A DNA stretch of 64,000 bases. Origin: Balneola sp. (GTDB lineage: Bacteria > Bacteroidota > Rhodothermia > Balneolales > Balneolaceae). Under the pieces are notes generated by a model. It was given only the letters and a program-made list of their open reading frames with translations, ran no database searches and was not told the origin of the DNA. Below, in pieces: positions 8,996 to 17,817 of the stretch (within the stretch, counting starts at the first letter, position 1; each line of letters opens with the position of its first letter). A program made the translations under genes and the position numbers. Location: positions 49,512 to 113,511 of the forward strand of contig RHLJ01000007.1 of assembly GCA_003712055.1 (NCBI GenBank), written 5' to 3'.

Positions 8996-9520
8996 CTAAA
9001 GGTATCTCTCGTTCATAATTGAAACGTGGTGGGCAACATGACCTACAATAATGAAAGCCAATGCTCTTACAGTAACATCCATACCGCTCGCATTTCCTTG
9101 ACGCGAGATCATTTCCTTAGTCATGCTGTCAAATAAGTGGATAGTGGAAACCCTTACTGCCAGGAATTCATTGGCAAGATTACTTAATTCTCTACTGTTA
9201 TAATTGTTCTCAGCCATGTATATGTCCTGATCCATTCCAGGTAAGGCTTGTTCATCTCCTCTGCTTATGGCAAAGGCTCTATAGCTAAACAAACGCTCTG
9301 CTTCAATCATATGTCCAAATACTTCTTTGATAGTCCACTTATCAGGAGCATATTTGAAATACGCCTTATCTCCAGGTATAGAATTAGCTAAAGTAAATAA
9401 GTTGTGCATTTGTTTATTGAGAGTATGAATAACATTCCCTTTTTTTACATGACTCACATAAGTAGAATAAAAGTGCGCGTATTCTGAAGAATCAGGATAC
9501 TCATCTTCCCAAATTTCCAT
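8996..9520 (-). CDS. DinB family protein (putative metal-dependent hydrolase/transferase)
   Basis: A 174-residue DinB_2-type four-helix-bundle protein. The metal-binding histidines of the fold are visible: His in FGHMIEAERLFSYRAFA (about residue 70) and the paired His of VGHVAHHVSIMNERYL near the C-terminus. The DAPDKWTIKEV-like stretch (YAPDKWTIKEVFGH) is diagnostic. DinB-fold proteins include thiol S-transferases and hydrolases; no specific role can be given. It converges on the glycosyltransferase gene. Confidence 0.85.
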   Translation of the reverse strand: MEIWEDEYPDSSEYAHFYSTYVSHVKKGNVIHTLNKQMHNLFTLANSIPGDKAYFKYAPDKWTIKEVFGHMIEAERLFSYRAFAISRGDEQALPGMDQDIYMAENNYNSRELSNLANEFLAVRVSTIHLFDSMTKEMISRQGNASGMDVTVRALAFIIVGHVAHHVSIMNERYL

Positions 9521-9690
9521 GGTGTACTTGGTTTAAATTGAGATTCTTTTCAATGTATATAAGCTTAATTGAAGAACCAATATTTGATTCAAGACTAGAG
9601 TTCATAAAAAGTAAAATGCACAGGTTTTCGTATCTTTATACGCTATCCATTTAGGGGCATTAAACCTACAGATTTGTAAAACGAAGTAAT

Positions 9691-11106
9691 ATGTTTTTTG
9701 AACAAGTATTTGAAGAGAAACTGGCACAATATGCATATGTAATTGGATGCCAAAAAACCGGCGAAGCTATTGTTATAGATCCTATGCGGGATATTGATCG
9801 ATATGAGAAACTTGCATCAAAGCATGGTCTTAGCATTGTTGCAGCTGGTGAGACTCATATTCATGCCGATTACCTTTCCGGATTGAGAGAGTATACTGAA
9901 AGAGGAGTGAAAGTTTATGCTTCGGATGAAGGAGACCAGGATTGGAAATATGAATGGTTGATTGGAAGCCAATATGATTACCAATTACTTAAAGATGGTG
10001 ATCAGTTCAGTATTGGGAATATCCGCTTTGATGTACTTTACACCCCGGGCCATACTCCTGAACACATCAGTTTTTTAGTTACGGATGGTGCTGCTACAGA
10101 TGAGCCAATGGGCATTCTGTCTGGTGATTTTGTTTTTGTAGGAGATGTAGGTCGTCCGGACTTATTAGAAACCGCTGCAGGTCTTGAAGGATCTATGGAA
10201 ACTTCTGCGAAGACTTTATATAAATCCATTGAAAAGTTTAAAACCATGCCAGACTATCTTCAATTATGGCCAGGTCATGGTGCTGGAAGTGCATGTGGGA
10301 AGGCTTTGGGAGCAGTTCCTAAATCGACAATTGGCTATGAGCAACGGTTCAACACTTCGATAAAATCGGCGATTACAGAAAAGGATTTTGTGGATTACAT
10401 CCTGGATGGGCAACCAGAACCCCCGCTCTATTTTGCGAGAATGAAGAGGGATAACAAGAAAGGTCCAAAGGTTCTTGGGCAACTTCCTAATCCAAAGAGA
10501 TTATCTATCGAAGAAATTGTAAAGAGTACCGCTACAGATTCAGCAGTTGTACTAGATACCAGAAATCGTACTGAGTTTATGGCTGGTCATCTTAAAAATT
10601 CCTTGTTGGCTACACTAAAAAAAGACTTTAATACCATCGCGGGTTCTTACATAACGGAACATCAGGATATATACTTAATTGCTGATGAGTCACAAATTGA
10701 AGAGGCCGTAACCGATCTAATACGTGTAGGGTTAGATAACATCAAAGGATATGCAACTCCCGAGGATATAATTAAATCAGGTGTTGAGCTGGTTTCTACG
10801 GAAACGATTGACTTTGAAGATGTGGACAGTCTAATGGCCCAGGGAGAGGCAACATTATTAGATGCTCGAAAAAAATCTGAATTTGATCTAGGTCATCATC
10901 CTGATGCAATTAATATTTCTCATACCAGATTGCTTGATCGATTTGAAGAGATTCCAACAGAAAAGCCAGTCCTCATTCATTGTAAATCCGGAAACAGAGC
11001 TTCATTCGCATCTGCTTTGCTAGAGTCAAAAGGGTATGAAGTGAAGTATGTAGATGACAACGTAGAGCCCTGGCTGGAAAAGAATAACCTGATGATCGAG
11101 GCGTAA
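9691..11106 (+). CDS. CstB-like MBL-fold persulfide dioxygenase with two rhodanese domains
   Basis: A 471-residue three-domain protein. Residues 1-240 are an ETHE1-like metallo-beta-lactamase domain: HIHAD (H56, H58, D60), TPGHTPEH and GDFVFVGDVGRPDLL, the iron site of persulfide dioxygenases. A first rhodanese domain (about 265-360) has DTRNRTEFMAGHL but no Cys in its active-site loop, so it is probably inactive. The second (about 370-471) has LIHCKSGNRASFA with catalytic Cys near 431. This order is that of CstB, which oxidises persulfides to thiosulfate or sulfite. The adjacent TauE-type exporter, 1 nt downstream, supports a sulfide detoxification operon. Confidence 0.9.
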   Translation: MFFEQVFEEKLAQYAYVIGCQKTGEAIVIDPMRDIDRYEKLASKHGLSIVAAGETHIHADYLSGLREYTERGVKVYASDEGDQDWKYEWLIGSQYDYQLLKDGDQFSIGNIRFDVLYTPGHTPEHISFLVTDGAATDEPMGILSGDFVFVGDVGRPDLLETAAGLEGSMETSAKTLYKSIEKFKTMPDYLQLWPGHGAGSACGKALGAVPKSTIGYEQRFNTSIKSAITEKDFVDYILDGQPEPPLYFARMKRDNKKGPKVLGQLPNPKRLSIEEIVKSTATDSAVVLDTRNRTEFMAGHLKNSLLATLKKDFNTIAGSYITEHQDIYLIADESQIEEAVTDLIRVGLDNIKGYATPEDIIKSGVELVSTETIDFEDVDSLMAQGEATLLDARKKSEFDLGHHPDAINISHTRLLDRFEEIPTEKPVLIHCKSGNRASFASALLESKGYEVKYVDDNVEPWLEKNNLMIEA

Positions 11107-11107
11107 C

Positions 11108-11878
11108 ATGTTTTGGGCCTGGTTGGGAGCATTAGTAATTGGGTTATCTCTTGGACTATTAGGATCAGGGGGCTCGATTCTTACAGTACCAGTACTTATT
11201 TATCTGGTTGACCAGCCTGAAAAAGTGGCTATAGCTGAATCACTTGGGATCGTTGCTTCCATTAGTTTATTTGGGGCTATCCCTTATGCATGGCGCAAGG
11301 AAATAGATTGGAAAAGCGTGCTATGGTTTGGTGTTCCGGGAATGGTAGGAACTTATTATGGGGCGACACTCTCTCAGTTTCTTTCAGGGAATTCCCAATT
11401 AATCATTTTTGCGATAGTAATGCTTTTAGCTGCTTTTTTAATGGTGAAGGATAATCCGCGCCTGAAAAAGGAGAAAGGGTATTCTGCTCCTCGATATATA
11501 CTCATCCTGGAAGGTGCTATCGTCGGGATAGTTACCGGATTAGTAGGAGTAGGTGGAGGATTCTTGATCATACCGGCGCTGGTTTTATTCGGTGGATTAA
11601 AAATGAGGATCGCTGTTGGAACAAGCCTTACTATTATCGCAGCAAAGAGTTTTATCGGTTTCTATAAATATCTGGATGTGCTCCGAGTTGAGAAGCTGAA
11701 TATTGATTGGGAACTACTGGCAATTTTCACCGCCATAGGAATTATCGGTAGTATGGTTGGTGGAAGACTAAGTAAAAAGGTACCTCAGAAATCACTAAAG
11801 AAGGGATTTGGAGTATTCTTGATTGGCATGGGTGCTTTTATCCTCTGGAGTAATCTGTCTAAGACCTTTATGGTTTAG
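11108..11878 (+). CDS. TauE/SafE (TSUP) family sulfite/organosulfonate exporter
   Basis: A 256-residue membrane protein with about eight transmembrane segments and the internal duplication of the TSUP family: GLSLGLLGSGGSILTVPVL near residue 15 and IVTGLVGVGGGFLIIPALVL near 140. TSUP proteins move sulfite, sulfonates or related anions across the inner membrane. It starts 1 nt after the CstB-like gene, so it likely exports the sulfite or thiosulfate that the upstream enzyme makes. The same pairing occurs in cst operons of Firmicutes. Confidence 0.9.
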   Translation: MFWAWLGALVIGLSLGLLGSGGSILTVPVLIYLVDQPEKVAIAESLGIVASISLFGAIPYAWRKEIDWKSVLWFGVPGMVGTYYGATLSQFLSGNSQLIIFAIVMLLAAFLMVKDNPRLKKEKGYSAPRYILILEGAIVGIVTGLVGVGGGFLIIPALVLFGGLKMRIAVGTSLTIIAAKSFIGFYKYLDVLRVEKLNIDWELLAIFTAIGIIGSMVGGRLSKKVPQKSLKKGFGVFLIGMGAFILWSNLSKTFMV

Positions 11879-11887
11879 TTTTTTTAG

Positions 11888-11915
11888 GTCATCCCGGACT
11901 TGATCCGGGATCTGT
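11888..11915. repeat. REP-like palindrome (GTCATCCCGGA type)
   Basis: ATCCCGGA (11891-11898) and TCCGGGAT (11904-11911) form an 8 bp stem with a 5 nt loop, between converging genes. A near-identical copy with one mismatch lies at 36011-36033, and related GTCATTCC and GTCATCCTGAG elements at 22224 and 55615. It probably also serves as a terminator for both flanking genes. Confidence 0.7.
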
Positions 11916-11964
11916 GAAGCCGGATTCTTTGACTAAAGAGAAGGAGAAATTACAATCGGGCTCC

Positions 11965-13257
11965 CTAGTCCCTAACCTGCTTCCTACCAATCCAATACAA
12001 AATTGAACCTACCGCGATAAAAAGAGCAGTCATCCAAATGTTCTTCAGGCTCACCTGGAACATCAGCCAAAGGCAGGCTAAAATCCCAAGAACGGGTATA
12101 GTATAACCTCCTTTTAGAGTAAAGGTATTCTCACCTTTAAACTTCGGGCGGAGTTTTGGTACAGCTGCACAAGTGATGATATAGAAGAACACCCGAGAAA
12201 GAACGGTCATGGCCGCCAATGCAGTAAAAGAACCCAAAGCAGCACCGATAAAAGAAAAAACCCCAAAGAAAATCACTGAATTTGAGGGTGTTAGGAATTT
12301 GGAATGAACTTTTCCAAACCAGTTAGGGAGTGATTTATCAAGAGAAAGGGCATAGGTAAGCCGGGGAGTAGAGAACATATTACTAACCAGGTTTCCGGTC
12401 ACAGAAGTTGCTACTCCAATCATAAGTATCACAGCACCTATTTCTCCAAATAAGGCCGAAGATGCATCCAGTAGTGGAGAAGTTGAAGAAGCTAAATCAG
12501 GGACTGCTGCCTCTGCTACAAGCTGGATAAGCATATAGAGAATTACAATAGAACCTAAACCAAGAATCAGTGCTCTGGGCATATCTCGTTCAGGATTCTT
12601 GGTTTCACCGGCAGGGACAACACCTCCTTCAAAACCTACGAAAGCATATATAAGCAGAAGGGTAGCAGCCCCAAGGTTTTCAGTAATTGGTTGCTGTGAT
12701 TCGAAAGAAGGCAGAATTTCACCACCAAGCATCACCAACCCACCAAATACCAGCATGATGAGTACAGAAAATTTTAAGACAGTAAAGGCAGCAAGTGAAC
12801 GAATTGATTCAACGGAGCCAAGCACATTGACAAAGGTAAGTGCTCCACAAATAATAGCCAGAGAGATAATACGTCCAATACCTTCACCAGCAGGAGCATA
12901 AAAATATCCTATACTTTCGACCAGGAGAACGGAATTAGCAGCAAAGGAAATCATCCGAGCCATGTAGTACAGCCATCCACTTTGGAATCCGATGAAAGGG
13001 CCGAAAGCTTCTGTACCATATCTAACAGGGCCACCTGTACCTCTGAAGTAGCTACCCAATTCAGCAAAGCTGAGAATTACAGGCAAGATAAGAATAGCAC
13101 AGAAGGCATAAATCCATACGCTGTAAGATCCTGCCAGGGCATTTGCTCCACTAGGAAGTCCAAAAATACCCGCCCCGATTAACCCATTTACAACAAGAAG
13201 CCAAATTCCCCAGGTTCCAAGTTTTCGGGGTAGTTTTTCTTTGGTGGATGTATTCAT
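11965..13257 (-). CDS. APC superfamily amino acid permease
   Basis: A 430-residue inner-membrane transporter with about 12 hydrophobic segments. The N-terminus (GTWGIWLLVVNGLIGAGIFGLPS) has the broken-helix GxGIFG motif of the amino acid-polyamine-organocation family, and AFVGFEGGVVPAGETKNPERDMPRA is the typical helix-6/loop segment. It imports or exchanges an amino acid or related amine; the substrate is not predictable. It has its own upstream region, the long non-coding stretch at 13258-13839. Confidence 0.88.
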   Translation of the reverse strand: MNTSTKEKLPRKLGTWGIWLLVVNGLIGAGIFGLPSGANALAGSYSVWIYAFCAILILPVILSFAELGSYFRGTGGPVRYGTEAFGPFIGFQSGWLYYMARMISFAANSVLLVESIGYFYAPAGEGIGRIISLAIICGALTFVNVLGSVESIRSLAAFTVLKFSVLIMLVFGGLVMLGGEILPSFESQQPITENLGAATLLLIYAFVGFEGGVVPAGETKNPERDMPRALILGLGSIVILYMLIQLVAEAAVPDLASSTSPLLDASSALFGEIGAVILMIGVATSVTGNLVSNMFSTPRLTYALSLDKSLPNWFGKVHSKFLTPSNSVIFFGVFSFIGAALGSFTALAAMTVLSRVFFYIITCAAVPKLRPKFKGENTFTLKGGYTIPVLGILACLWLMFQVSLKNIWMTALFIAVGSILYWIGRKQVRD

Positions 13258-13350
13258 GGCCAGAAGTTAATCGATTACACTCATAAAACTAGAAATGATT
13301 TATCGTTCTTTTGGACCGCTAAAAGTACATGGCCATCAAAACGGTTCTTT

Positions 13351-13720
13351 CTACTTTTGTACCGACAAAAGTAGCAAAAACTCCCGGCTATGATTGCTTC
13401 CGGACATATAATCCTGCTCGTTCTACATAAAACCAAACGCTCGCAAGCGAGCAGGTTTTATGGTTTGAACTCACGATATGGATTATATGCTACCCCTCCA
13501 TCAATCTAAGGCCGGATTATTAACGGCCTTTGAATTATAGGCGGAACAAGTGAGCTCATTTTTGAGCGTGACCAAAGGTCGAATAATTCCACACAGGCTC
13601 GATTAGAAAATATGTACGAATAGAATGAAGACCATTGGAATTATTCAGCGAGGAAATGGTGAACCCGCCTAGAATTCATAGCCTTGATTTTTTGGTACTT
13701 TTGCATCAAGGCAAAAGTAC
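13351..13720. repeat. ~370 bp non-coding element with terminal inverted repeats and nested palindromes
   Basis: The 582 bp between the permease and the DUF5916 gene has no convincing gene but much symmetry. The ends (13351-13393 and 13676-13720) are imperfect inverted repeats of about 44 bp: each outer end is itself a 10 bp hairpin (CTACTTTTGT/ACAAAAGTAG; GTACTTTTGC/GCAAAAGTAC), and both arms finish with GGCTATGA or its complement. Inside are two nested stem systems. The first is 13405-13489: CATATAATCC/GGATTATATG, CATAAAACC/GGTTTTATG, GCTCGC/GCGAGC. The second is 13532-13677: GAATTATAGGCGG against CCGCCTAGAATTC, and GAATAATTCC/GGAATTATTC. A further 7 bp hairpin, AAGGCCG/CGGCCTT, lies at 13508-13530. 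No target-site duplication is evident. It could be a MITE-like element or a structured RNA. Confidence 0.6.
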
Positions 13721-13839
13721 AACACCCATCAACTGGTAGTTATAGTGGCTTCCAATCAACCATACATAATTTTACCTCATGGATTTATTAGGTCTCCTAT
13801 TTTTGTTAGCGCTTTGTTTATACATACTAACTACTGATT

Positions 13840-16056
13840 TTGAAAAGAACTCGATCAATACTAATACTCTGTGGGGCATTACTTTTTAGTCAAAACCTAG
13901 CTGCATTTCAGGCTGTTGATGAGGTACAGAAAACCATCCAATCAACTCGATTGACCGCAGAAGAGAAAGCTGCATTTCGATTCGATGGAAATTTAAAAGA
14001 ATCTTTTTGGCAATCTATTCCCTCTGCTTCTGGATTTACCCAACAATCACCGGTTGAAGGTGATCCGGCTACCGAGAGAACCGAAGTAAAAATAGCTTAC
14101 GACGATAAGTATATGTACATAGGAGTTATTCTATATGATAGCGATCCGTCCCAAATCAAAGCATTTCAGAAACGAAGAGACCAGCGTATTGTATCCGATG
14201 AACGTTTTGTCTGGATCTTTGACACGTTCAACGATCAACGGAATGCCTATTTCATGGAGATCAACCCAAATGGAATGAGAACCGATGGTTTGGTGAGTTC
14301 TGGTCAGGGTGGGGGCATCAATCTAAATTGGGACGGCATTTGGGATGCCCGGACTTATATCGGTGAATTCGGTTGGTCTGCGGAGATAAAAATCCCATTC
14401 GGTACCCTCAACTTTGATGAAAATAGCGATCACTGGGGGGTAAATTTTATGCGGGTGATCCGACGAAAAAATGAGACTGCTCTTTGGACAGGTCATAGAA
14501 GAAATCAAGGGATTGCCCGACCACAAGATGCAGGCCTAATAACAGGTTTAAGGAATATTTCACAGGGATTGGGACTCGAAGTCGTTCCATTTGGAATCAG
14601 CACCGTTTCCAGTGATCAAACCGGGAGTGAAACGGAAAATGAGTTAAGTCCTGATGCCGGTGTTGATATCAATTATAATATTACCCCCAGCTTGAAAGCC
14701 TCTGTTACCTTTAACACTGATTTCGCCGAAGCGGAAGTGGATCAACGGCAGGTGAACCTTACTCGTTTTCCAATCGCTTTTCCGGAACAAAGGGACTTCT
14801 TTTTGGAAGGAGCTAATATTTATTCATTTGCTCCAAGTAGTGGAATCAATCCTTATTTCAGCCGAAGAATTGGGCTAAATTCGGGTAACCCGATTCCCAT
14901 CACCTATGGAGCCCGGTTATTAGGAAATGTTGGAGAAAACAACCTCGCAATACTACATGTGCGAACCGGCGAAAGTGGTGATCTGGATGCCGAGAATTTT
15001 TCCGTAGCCAGGCTAAAACGCAATATTGGAAGCGAAAGTACGATCGGGCTTATTTACACACGTCGTTCAACCGCTGATGTCGATTCTTTACAGGATCGAC
15101 ACACTCTTGGTGCTGATTTAGAATTAGCAACCTCATCATTTTTGGGAGATAAAAACCTTCAGTTTCAGGCGTTCTTTGTATTTCATAATCCTGCTGAAGT
15201 GGATGACAATACTTCGGAGTTTTTAGATCGTTCATCTCGTGGGTTTCGTTTGAATTTCCCAAACCGCCCTTGGTCCGGGCATGTTTCATACCGTGAATTT
15301 GGCGAGGCCTTTAATCCGGCTGTTGGCTTTGCACGAAGAGTTGCATTTCGACGATTACAACCCTCTATCGATTTTACCCCACAGTTCTCAAACAGCAATA
15401 CCATAGATCAGGTTAGATGGGGAATCAGGTTTGAGCATCTCACGGACCTGGATTTTACGCTTCTAACACAAAACCTAATTTTCACACTCGGTGATGTAAG
15501 ATTTTCGTCAGGCGATCGAGTTTTTTGGAGAGTAGGCAGAAATTACGAGTTACTGGATTTCGAGTTTGATATTCGCCGTGATGGAAGCATTATCATCCCG
15601 ATTGATGAGTACACAAACTGGAATACAGAATTTGGGATAAATACCGCACAGTTCAGAAAAATATCCGCAGGCTTGGAAGTTGAATACAATGGATTCTGGA
15701 CAGGTACCGAGACGGAAGTAGAAGCCGAGCTAAACTTTCGACCCATTCCCGGAATAGAACTATCCCCAAGTTATACCCGAAGAATGATTCGATTACCGGA
15801 GGGTGATTTTAATGCCGATATCCTATTGCTTGAAGGAGTTTGGGATTTAACAACCGAGCTATTTTTCACAACCAATCTGCAATATGATAATGTGAGCGGA
15901 GGAGTGGGTTTAAACAACAGGCTACGCTGGATTATTACTCCCGGATCGAACCTGTTTCTGGTCTACAATCACAACTGGGAAGAGAACGTGCTAGGTCAGT
16001 TAGAAACAGCTACCCAAGCCGGGATTGTGAAACTAAGCTATACTCATCGGTTTTAG
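13840..16056 (+). CDS. DUF5916 outer-membrane protein with N-terminal CBM9-like domain
   Basis: A 738-residue exported protein. A signal peptide (KRTRSILILCGALLFSQNLAAFQ) precedes a carbohydrate-binding family 9-like domain (about 45-235: FRFDGNLKESFWQSIP, VKIAYDDKYMYIGVILYDSDPS, WSAEIKIPFGTLNF). From about 240 to the end it is rich in alternating strands and ends LSYTHRF, an aromatic C-terminus typical of outer-membrane beta-barrels; this is the DUF5916 arrangement. These proteins are common in Bacteroidota and presumed surface glycan- or peptide-related; function is unproven. The start is TTG: no in-frame ATG precedes the signal peptide. An ATG at 13779 opens a different frame of only 36 codons. 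Confidence 0.85.
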   Translation: MKRTRSILILCGALLFSQNLAAFQAVDEVQKTIQSTRLTAEEKAAFRFDGNLKESFWQSIPSASGFTQQSPVEGDPATERTEVKIAYDDKYMYIGVILYDSDPSQIKAFQKRRDQRIVSDERFVWIFDTFNDQRNAYFMEINPNGMRTDGLVSSGQGGGINLNWDGIWDARTYIGEFGWSAEIKIPFGTLNFDENSDHWGVNFMRVIRRKNETALWTGHRRNQGIARPQDAGLITGLRNISQGLGLEVVPFGISTVSSDQTGSETENELSPDAGVDINYNITPSLKASVTFNTDFAEAEVDQRQVNLTRFPIAFPEQRDFFLEGANIYSFAPSSGINPYFSRRIGLNSGNPIPITYGARLLGNVGENNLAILHVRTGESGDLDAENFSVARLKRNIGSESTIGLIYTRRSTADVDSLQDRHTLGADLELATSSFLGDKNLQFQAFFVFHNPAEVDDNTSEFLDRSSRGFRLNFPNRPWSGHVSYREFGEAFNPAVGFARRVAFRRLQPSIDFTPQFSNSNTIDQVRWGIRFEHLTDLDFTLLTQNLIFTLGDVRFSSGDRVFWRVGRNYELLDFEFDIRRDGSIIIPIDEYTNWNTEFGINTAQFRKISAGLEVEYNGFWTGTETEVEAELNFRPIPGIELSPSYTRRMIRLPEGDFNADILLLEGVWDLTTELFFTTNLQYDNVSGGVGLNNRLRWIITPGSNLFLVYNHNWEENVLGQLETATQAGIVKLSYTHRF

Positions 16057-16166
16057 CAGTTTATTATCAATTTTCTGAAAAAGGAATAATGTTTCTGCAA
16101 TCTAGGCTAAGTTCGAATAAATATATGAAGTCCAAGATCAATTGGTATAGTTATATTAAACTGGAA

Positions 16167-16955
16167 TTAAGGCCTTAATTCAGGTAACTCATTTCTTATC
16201 TTTATGATTTGGTAATTTGCGTGATTTTTACCCTCTCTGTTGGTATAGTTGAATCTTGCTGATCTAAGGCGAATGAAATAGATAAAATCAGTTTTTTTTT
16301 CATTGAACGGCAGGGGTTCAATCCAGCCAGAAACCAGACCAAATGTAGCAGAGGAATCCATATCGTTGGAGTATATTTTTGTGCTTGGTTGTCCAATGTC
16401 AGCATGAGGCTTTATTTCAAATGGGAGTTTTGAATACAACTCTCTAAATCTATCTGCATGACGCGAGAAGGCCCAGTCATTATTATGATTAAGAGTTCTT
16501 ACAGTCCTATTTTCTGGAGGGGTTACAGTACTATCGATAAATGTAACGTTAAGATTAAAATAGACCTCGATATATTCTTCAATAGAAATTTTTTCTATCG
16601 CATTGATTTGACTTAGGTGCTGTTTAATTTTCTGATTCTCCGTTATTAGAACATCAATATTATTTTTAACTATTCGAAGATTCTCTCCTTTTAATTCAGC
16701 ATGTAACTCTTCAATGAACCCGTCTATTTCTGCTTTGTAGCTTTCATCTGTATGAGACCTAAGCCAAATAATTGCACCTACGAAAATTAAACAAAGGATT
16801 ACAATTGTTACACCTTCTATTGTTAGTATTCCAAAAATCTTAGCTGTTCCATTTCCTCCAATTACATCCTGACGAAATCTCCCACTAAAGATAAAGGCTA
16901 GTACAATTGCTGTAAGTAATGCCCCAAAAAAAATCTCAACCCATGAAATAGTCAT
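16167..16955 (-). CDS. Unrecognised two-helix membrane protein
   Basis: A 262-residue protein I cannot assign. Two transmembrane helices (about 6-24 and 46-66) are followed by a probable coiled coil (about 70-125: AEIDGFIEELHAELKGENLR...ITENQKIKQHLSQI) and a soluble domain of about 130 residues (TVRTLNHNNDWAFSRHADRF, then a beta-rich end). Codon use is more AT-rich than its neighbours, and it stands alone between the DUF5916 gene and tag with 110 and 161 bp gaps, as expected of an accessory gene. The ATG start places a hydrophobic helix at the very N-terminus. Confidence 0.6.
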   Translation of the reverse strand: MTISWVEIFFGALLTAIVLAFIFSGRFRQDVIGGNGTAKIFGILTIEGVTIVILCLIFVGAIIWLRSHTDESYKAEIDGFIEELHAELKGENLRIVKNNIDVLITENQKIKQHLSQINAIEKISIEEYIEVYFNLNVTFIDSTVTPPENRTVRTLNHNNDWAFSRHADRFRELYSKLPFEIKPHADIGQPSTKIYSNDMDSSATFGLVSGWIEPLPFNEKKTDFIYFIRLRSARFNYTNREGKNHANYQIIKIRNELPELRP

Positions 16956-17116
16956 ACTAATCTTACAATTAAGTAAATATTAAAAATTTACCTGCTCATA
17001 AATACATATAAAAATATTTTTAATTGCAAATTAAGATCTAATGTTTGGGAAGTTTAATATGTAGAGATGTTTTAGTGATGTAGCGAAACCTCAGATTAAC
17101 TCGTTGTTTGTTAAGG

Positions 17117-17686
17117 TCAAACCTCATCAAACCTAAAACAGTCGATCGTATGATCATTCACCAGCCCACAAGCCTGCATATAGGCATACATAATGGTGCT
17201 TCCTACGAACTTAAATCCTCGTTTCTTCAGATCCTTGCTTAATGCGTCTGATTCTGGAGTGGTTACCGGTACCTCACTCATGGTTTTCCAGCCACCTACT
17301 ATTGGTTTCCCATCCACAAACCGCCAGATATAAGCATCAAAGCTCCCGAATTCTTTTTGGACCTTCAGGAAATTCTGGGCATTGGTAACGGCCCCTCTAA
17401 CTTTTAATTTATTCCTGACAATTCCTTCAAACTGGAGTAGTTCCTGGATTTTATTCTCATCATAGCTTGCTACCACCGCGGGATCAAAATCTGAAAAAGC
17501 AGTTCGATACCCTTCTCTTTTTTTGAGAATTGTAGCCCAGTTTAATCCAGCCTGAGCACCCTCCAAAATAAGAAACTCAAAATGGACCCTGTCATCATGA
17601 ACCGGTACTCCCCACTCTTCATCGTGGTATTTAATGTACTCTTCAGATTGACTTTTCGCCCAATCACAACGGATTTTTTCTTGCAT
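17117..17686 (-). CDS. tag: DNA-3-methyladenine glycosylase I
   Basis: A 189-residue Tag protein, the usual family length. The zinc ligands are all present: C7 (RCDWAKS), H21 (YHDEEWG), H179 and C183 (NDHTIDC). EGAQAGLNWATILKKREGYRTAF holds the catalytic Glu and the aromatic residues of the base pocket. It excises 3-methyladenine from alkylated DNA as the first step of base excision repair. It is monocistronic and divergent from PEP carboxylase. Confidence 0.96.
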   Translation of the reverse strand: MQEKIRCDWAKSQSEEYIKYHDEEWGVPVHDDRVHFEFLILEGAQAGLNWATILKKREGYRTAFSDFDPAVVASYDENKIQELLQFEGIVRNKLKVRGAVTNAQNFLKVQKEFGSFDAYIWRFVDGKPIVGGWKTMSEVPVTTPESDALSKDLKKRGFKFVGSTIMYAYMQACGLVNDHTIDCFRFDEV

Positions 17687-17817
17687 TACAGAATTATTTA
17701 AGCTGGGAATGACGATAAAAGAAACTTCTTATTCAGTTAATAAAAAAGGGGGAATTATTAATTACATTCCCTACACTCACTCAATAAAAAAGACTTATTA
17801 AGACCTCGAAGTAGCCC

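Noticed and set aside
13779..13889. Short ATG frame overlapping the start of the DUF5916 gene
   Set aside because: Only 36 codons, out of frame, hydrophobic by composition; no support as a leader peptide.
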